NCBI GenBank assembly: GCA_001774505.1
Contig: MFAF01000152.1
Coordinates: forward strand, 993-7,463
Source of the DNA: Candidatus Coatesbacteria bacterium RBG_13_66_14
GTDB taxonomy: Bacteria; RBG-13-66-14
Direction: 5' to 3'
Length of the DNA: 6,471 bases
Notes under the pieces: generated by a model
What the model was told of the DNA's origin: nothing
Seen by the model: the letters and a program-made list of their open reading frames with translations, nothing else
Databases searched by the model: none
Translations under genes and position numbers: made by a program
In this document: positions 5,577-6,471 of the stretch, piece by piece
Numbering within the stretch: position 1 is the stretch's first letter
How the letters are laid out: the number at the start of each line of letters is the position of its first letter

Positions 5577-6224
5577 ATGTCAGGGGTGCCTACTCTGCTC
5601 ATCGGCGCCGGTGGACACGCCAAGGTGCTGGCGGATATAATCCGCTTGACGCCCGGCCTGAAACTGGTCGCCGTTCTGGACGACGACCTGGCCAAGCAGG
5701 GCTCGAAATTGGGCGGGGTGGAGATTCTCGGTCCCACCGGGTTGATGGAAGGACGCCCCGGGGGGGCCGAAGCCTGTGTGGTAGGCATCGGGCGTAACTC
5801 GACCCGGGCGAGATTTTTTGAATCGGCTCGCGAACTGGGTTACGCGTTGCCGGTGGCGGTTCACCCACGCTCCGTGATAGCCGCCGACGTGCTCCTCCCG
5901 GACGGGCTCTGCGTCATGGCGGGGGTGGTCGTGAACCCGGGTAGCGAGCTGGGGGTGGACGTCGTGCTCAACACCCACTGTTCGGTGGATCACGACAACC
6001 GCATCGGCGACCACGCCCATCTCCACCCCGGGGCTGTCCTGGCCGGGGGCGTGGAGGTGGGGGCGTACACTTATATCGGCACCAATGCGACGGTGAATCC
6101 CTACCTCAGGATCGGCGCCCGTTCCATGATCGGCAGCGGGGCCGTCGTAACAGAGAACATCCCGGACGGGGTCGTGGCCGTGGGCGTACCGGCCAGGGTA
6201 GTCCGCGCCTGGGATGAGGTTTAA
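5577..6224 (+). CDS. NeuD/PglD-family sugar acyltransferase (left-handed beta-helix)
   Basis: This 215-residue protein has the NeuD/PglD layout. A Rossmann-like N-terminal domain opens with [10 protein letters not shown] (7-16), the nucleotide-sugar binding turn, and reaches to about residue 90. The hexapeptide-repeat left-handed helix follows, with [V/I]-G-x-x-[A/T]-type turns from about 95 to 195 and a closing GVPARVVR. H139 in [10 protein letters not shown] matches the catalytic base of PglD, which acetylates a UDP-4-amino sugar using acetyl-CoA. The actual substrate cannot be told: NeuD relatives O-acetylate sialic acid, and others act on amino sugars of surface glycans. The ATG has GAGGG (5568-5572) 4 bases upstream and lies 8 bases after the plsX stop, so it is in the same operon. 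A gene of this family between plsX and fabH is unusual. No glycan-synthesis genes are visible nearby. Confidence 0.85.
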   Translation: MSGVPTLLIGAGGHAKVLADIIRLTPGLKLVAVLDDDLAKQGSKLGGVEILGPTGLMEGRPGGAEACVVGIGRNSTRARFFESARELGYALPVAVHPRSVIAADVLLPDGLCVMAGVVVNPGSELGVDVVLNTHCSVDHDNRIGDHAHLHPGAVLAGGVEVGAYTYIGTNATVNPYLRIGARSMIGSGAVVTENIPDGVVAVGVPARVVRAWDEV

Positions 6225-6241
6225 CGAAAACGGGGTCAGAC

Positions 6242-6471
6242 ATGGCTCGTAGCGCGGGTATCGTCGGAGTGGGGTCCTATCTCCCCGAGAAGGTGCTCAA
6301 CAACCTCGATCTCGAGAAGATGGTGGACACCTCGGACGAGTGGATCAAGACGCGGACCGGCATGTGGGAACGGCACATCGCCGCCGACGGCGAGGCCTCC
6401 AGCGACATGGCCTTCATTGCCGCCCAGGCCGCCATGGAGATGGCCGGTCTGGACCCCCTGGCTCTGAACGC
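6242..6471 (+). CDS. fabH: Beta-ketoacyl-ACP synthase III, N-terminal part (3' end outside window)
   Basis: FabH condenses an acyl-CoA primer, usually acetyl-CoA, with malonyl-ACP to start fatty-acid synthesis. The first 76 residues are present and match the family closely: [13 protein letters not shown] (9-21), [20 protein letters not shown] (28-47) and [17 protein letters not shown] (53-69). W34 and R38 correspond to the CoA-binding Trp32 and Arg36 of E. coli FabH. The position after RTG is M-W-E-R, where I-R/x-E-R is common. The catalytic Cys, His and Asn lie beyond the window. The ATG follows a modest GGGG (6232-6235) 6 bases upstream and is 17 bases after the acyltransferase stop, consistent with one plsX-acyltransferase-fabH operon. 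Confidence 0.95.
   Translation, partial: MARSAGIVGVGSYLPEKVLNNLDLEKMVDTSDEWIKTRTGMWERHIAADGEASSDMAFIAAQAAMEMAGLDPLALN

Overview
The window is a stretch of G+C-rich bacterial chromosome with every recognisable gene on the + strand. The organism cannot be named from this window. A secreted beta-propeller protein with a C-terminal tail resembling a type IX secretion (T9SS) sorting domain suggests the Bacteroidetes/FCB side of the tree or one of the uncultured candidate phyla that use such tails (for example WOR-3, Coatesbacteria or Eisenbacteria-like lineages). This placement is an inference held with low confidence.

Left part (1-2127): the 3' end of a gene encoding an extremely Asp-rich, repetitive C-terminus closes with a strong intrinsic terminator (237-260). 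A gene-free stretch of about 300 bases follows. It holds an 18-bp dyad, a cluster of short palindromes, a close match to a sigma-54 promoter and a possible sigma-70 promoter. These precede a 504-residue exported protein with a signal peptide, WSE-type propeller repeats spaced exactly 54 residues apart, and the sorting-tail-like C-terminus. A perfect 10-bp terminator hairpin (2100-2127) ends that unit.

Right part (2128-6471): a good sigma-70 promoter (2209-2237) and a structured leader precede acetate kinase (ackA). Then come a two-tier stem-loop and ribosomal protein L32 (rpmF). A GC hairpin and a consensus TATAAT box separate rpmF from a Cys-rich ferredoxin-like gene. That gene overlaps plsX by 4 bases and is followed by a NeuD/PglD-like acyltransferase and the start of fabH, which runs off the window.

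How the genes fit together: ackA, rpmF, plsX and fabH form a widely conserved neighbourhood linking acetyl-phosphate metabolism, ribosome assembly and the start of fatty-acid and phospholipid synthesis. PlsX makes acyl-phosphate from acyl-ACP, and FabH starts chain elongation. Three things are unusual here. The DUF177/yceD gene that commonly precedes rpmF is absent. A multi-cluster Fe-S protein sits between rpmF and plsX and appears translationally coupled to plsX. A sugar O/N-acyltransferase-like gene sits between plsX and fabH. No mobile element, CRISPR array, tRNA or rRNA was seen.
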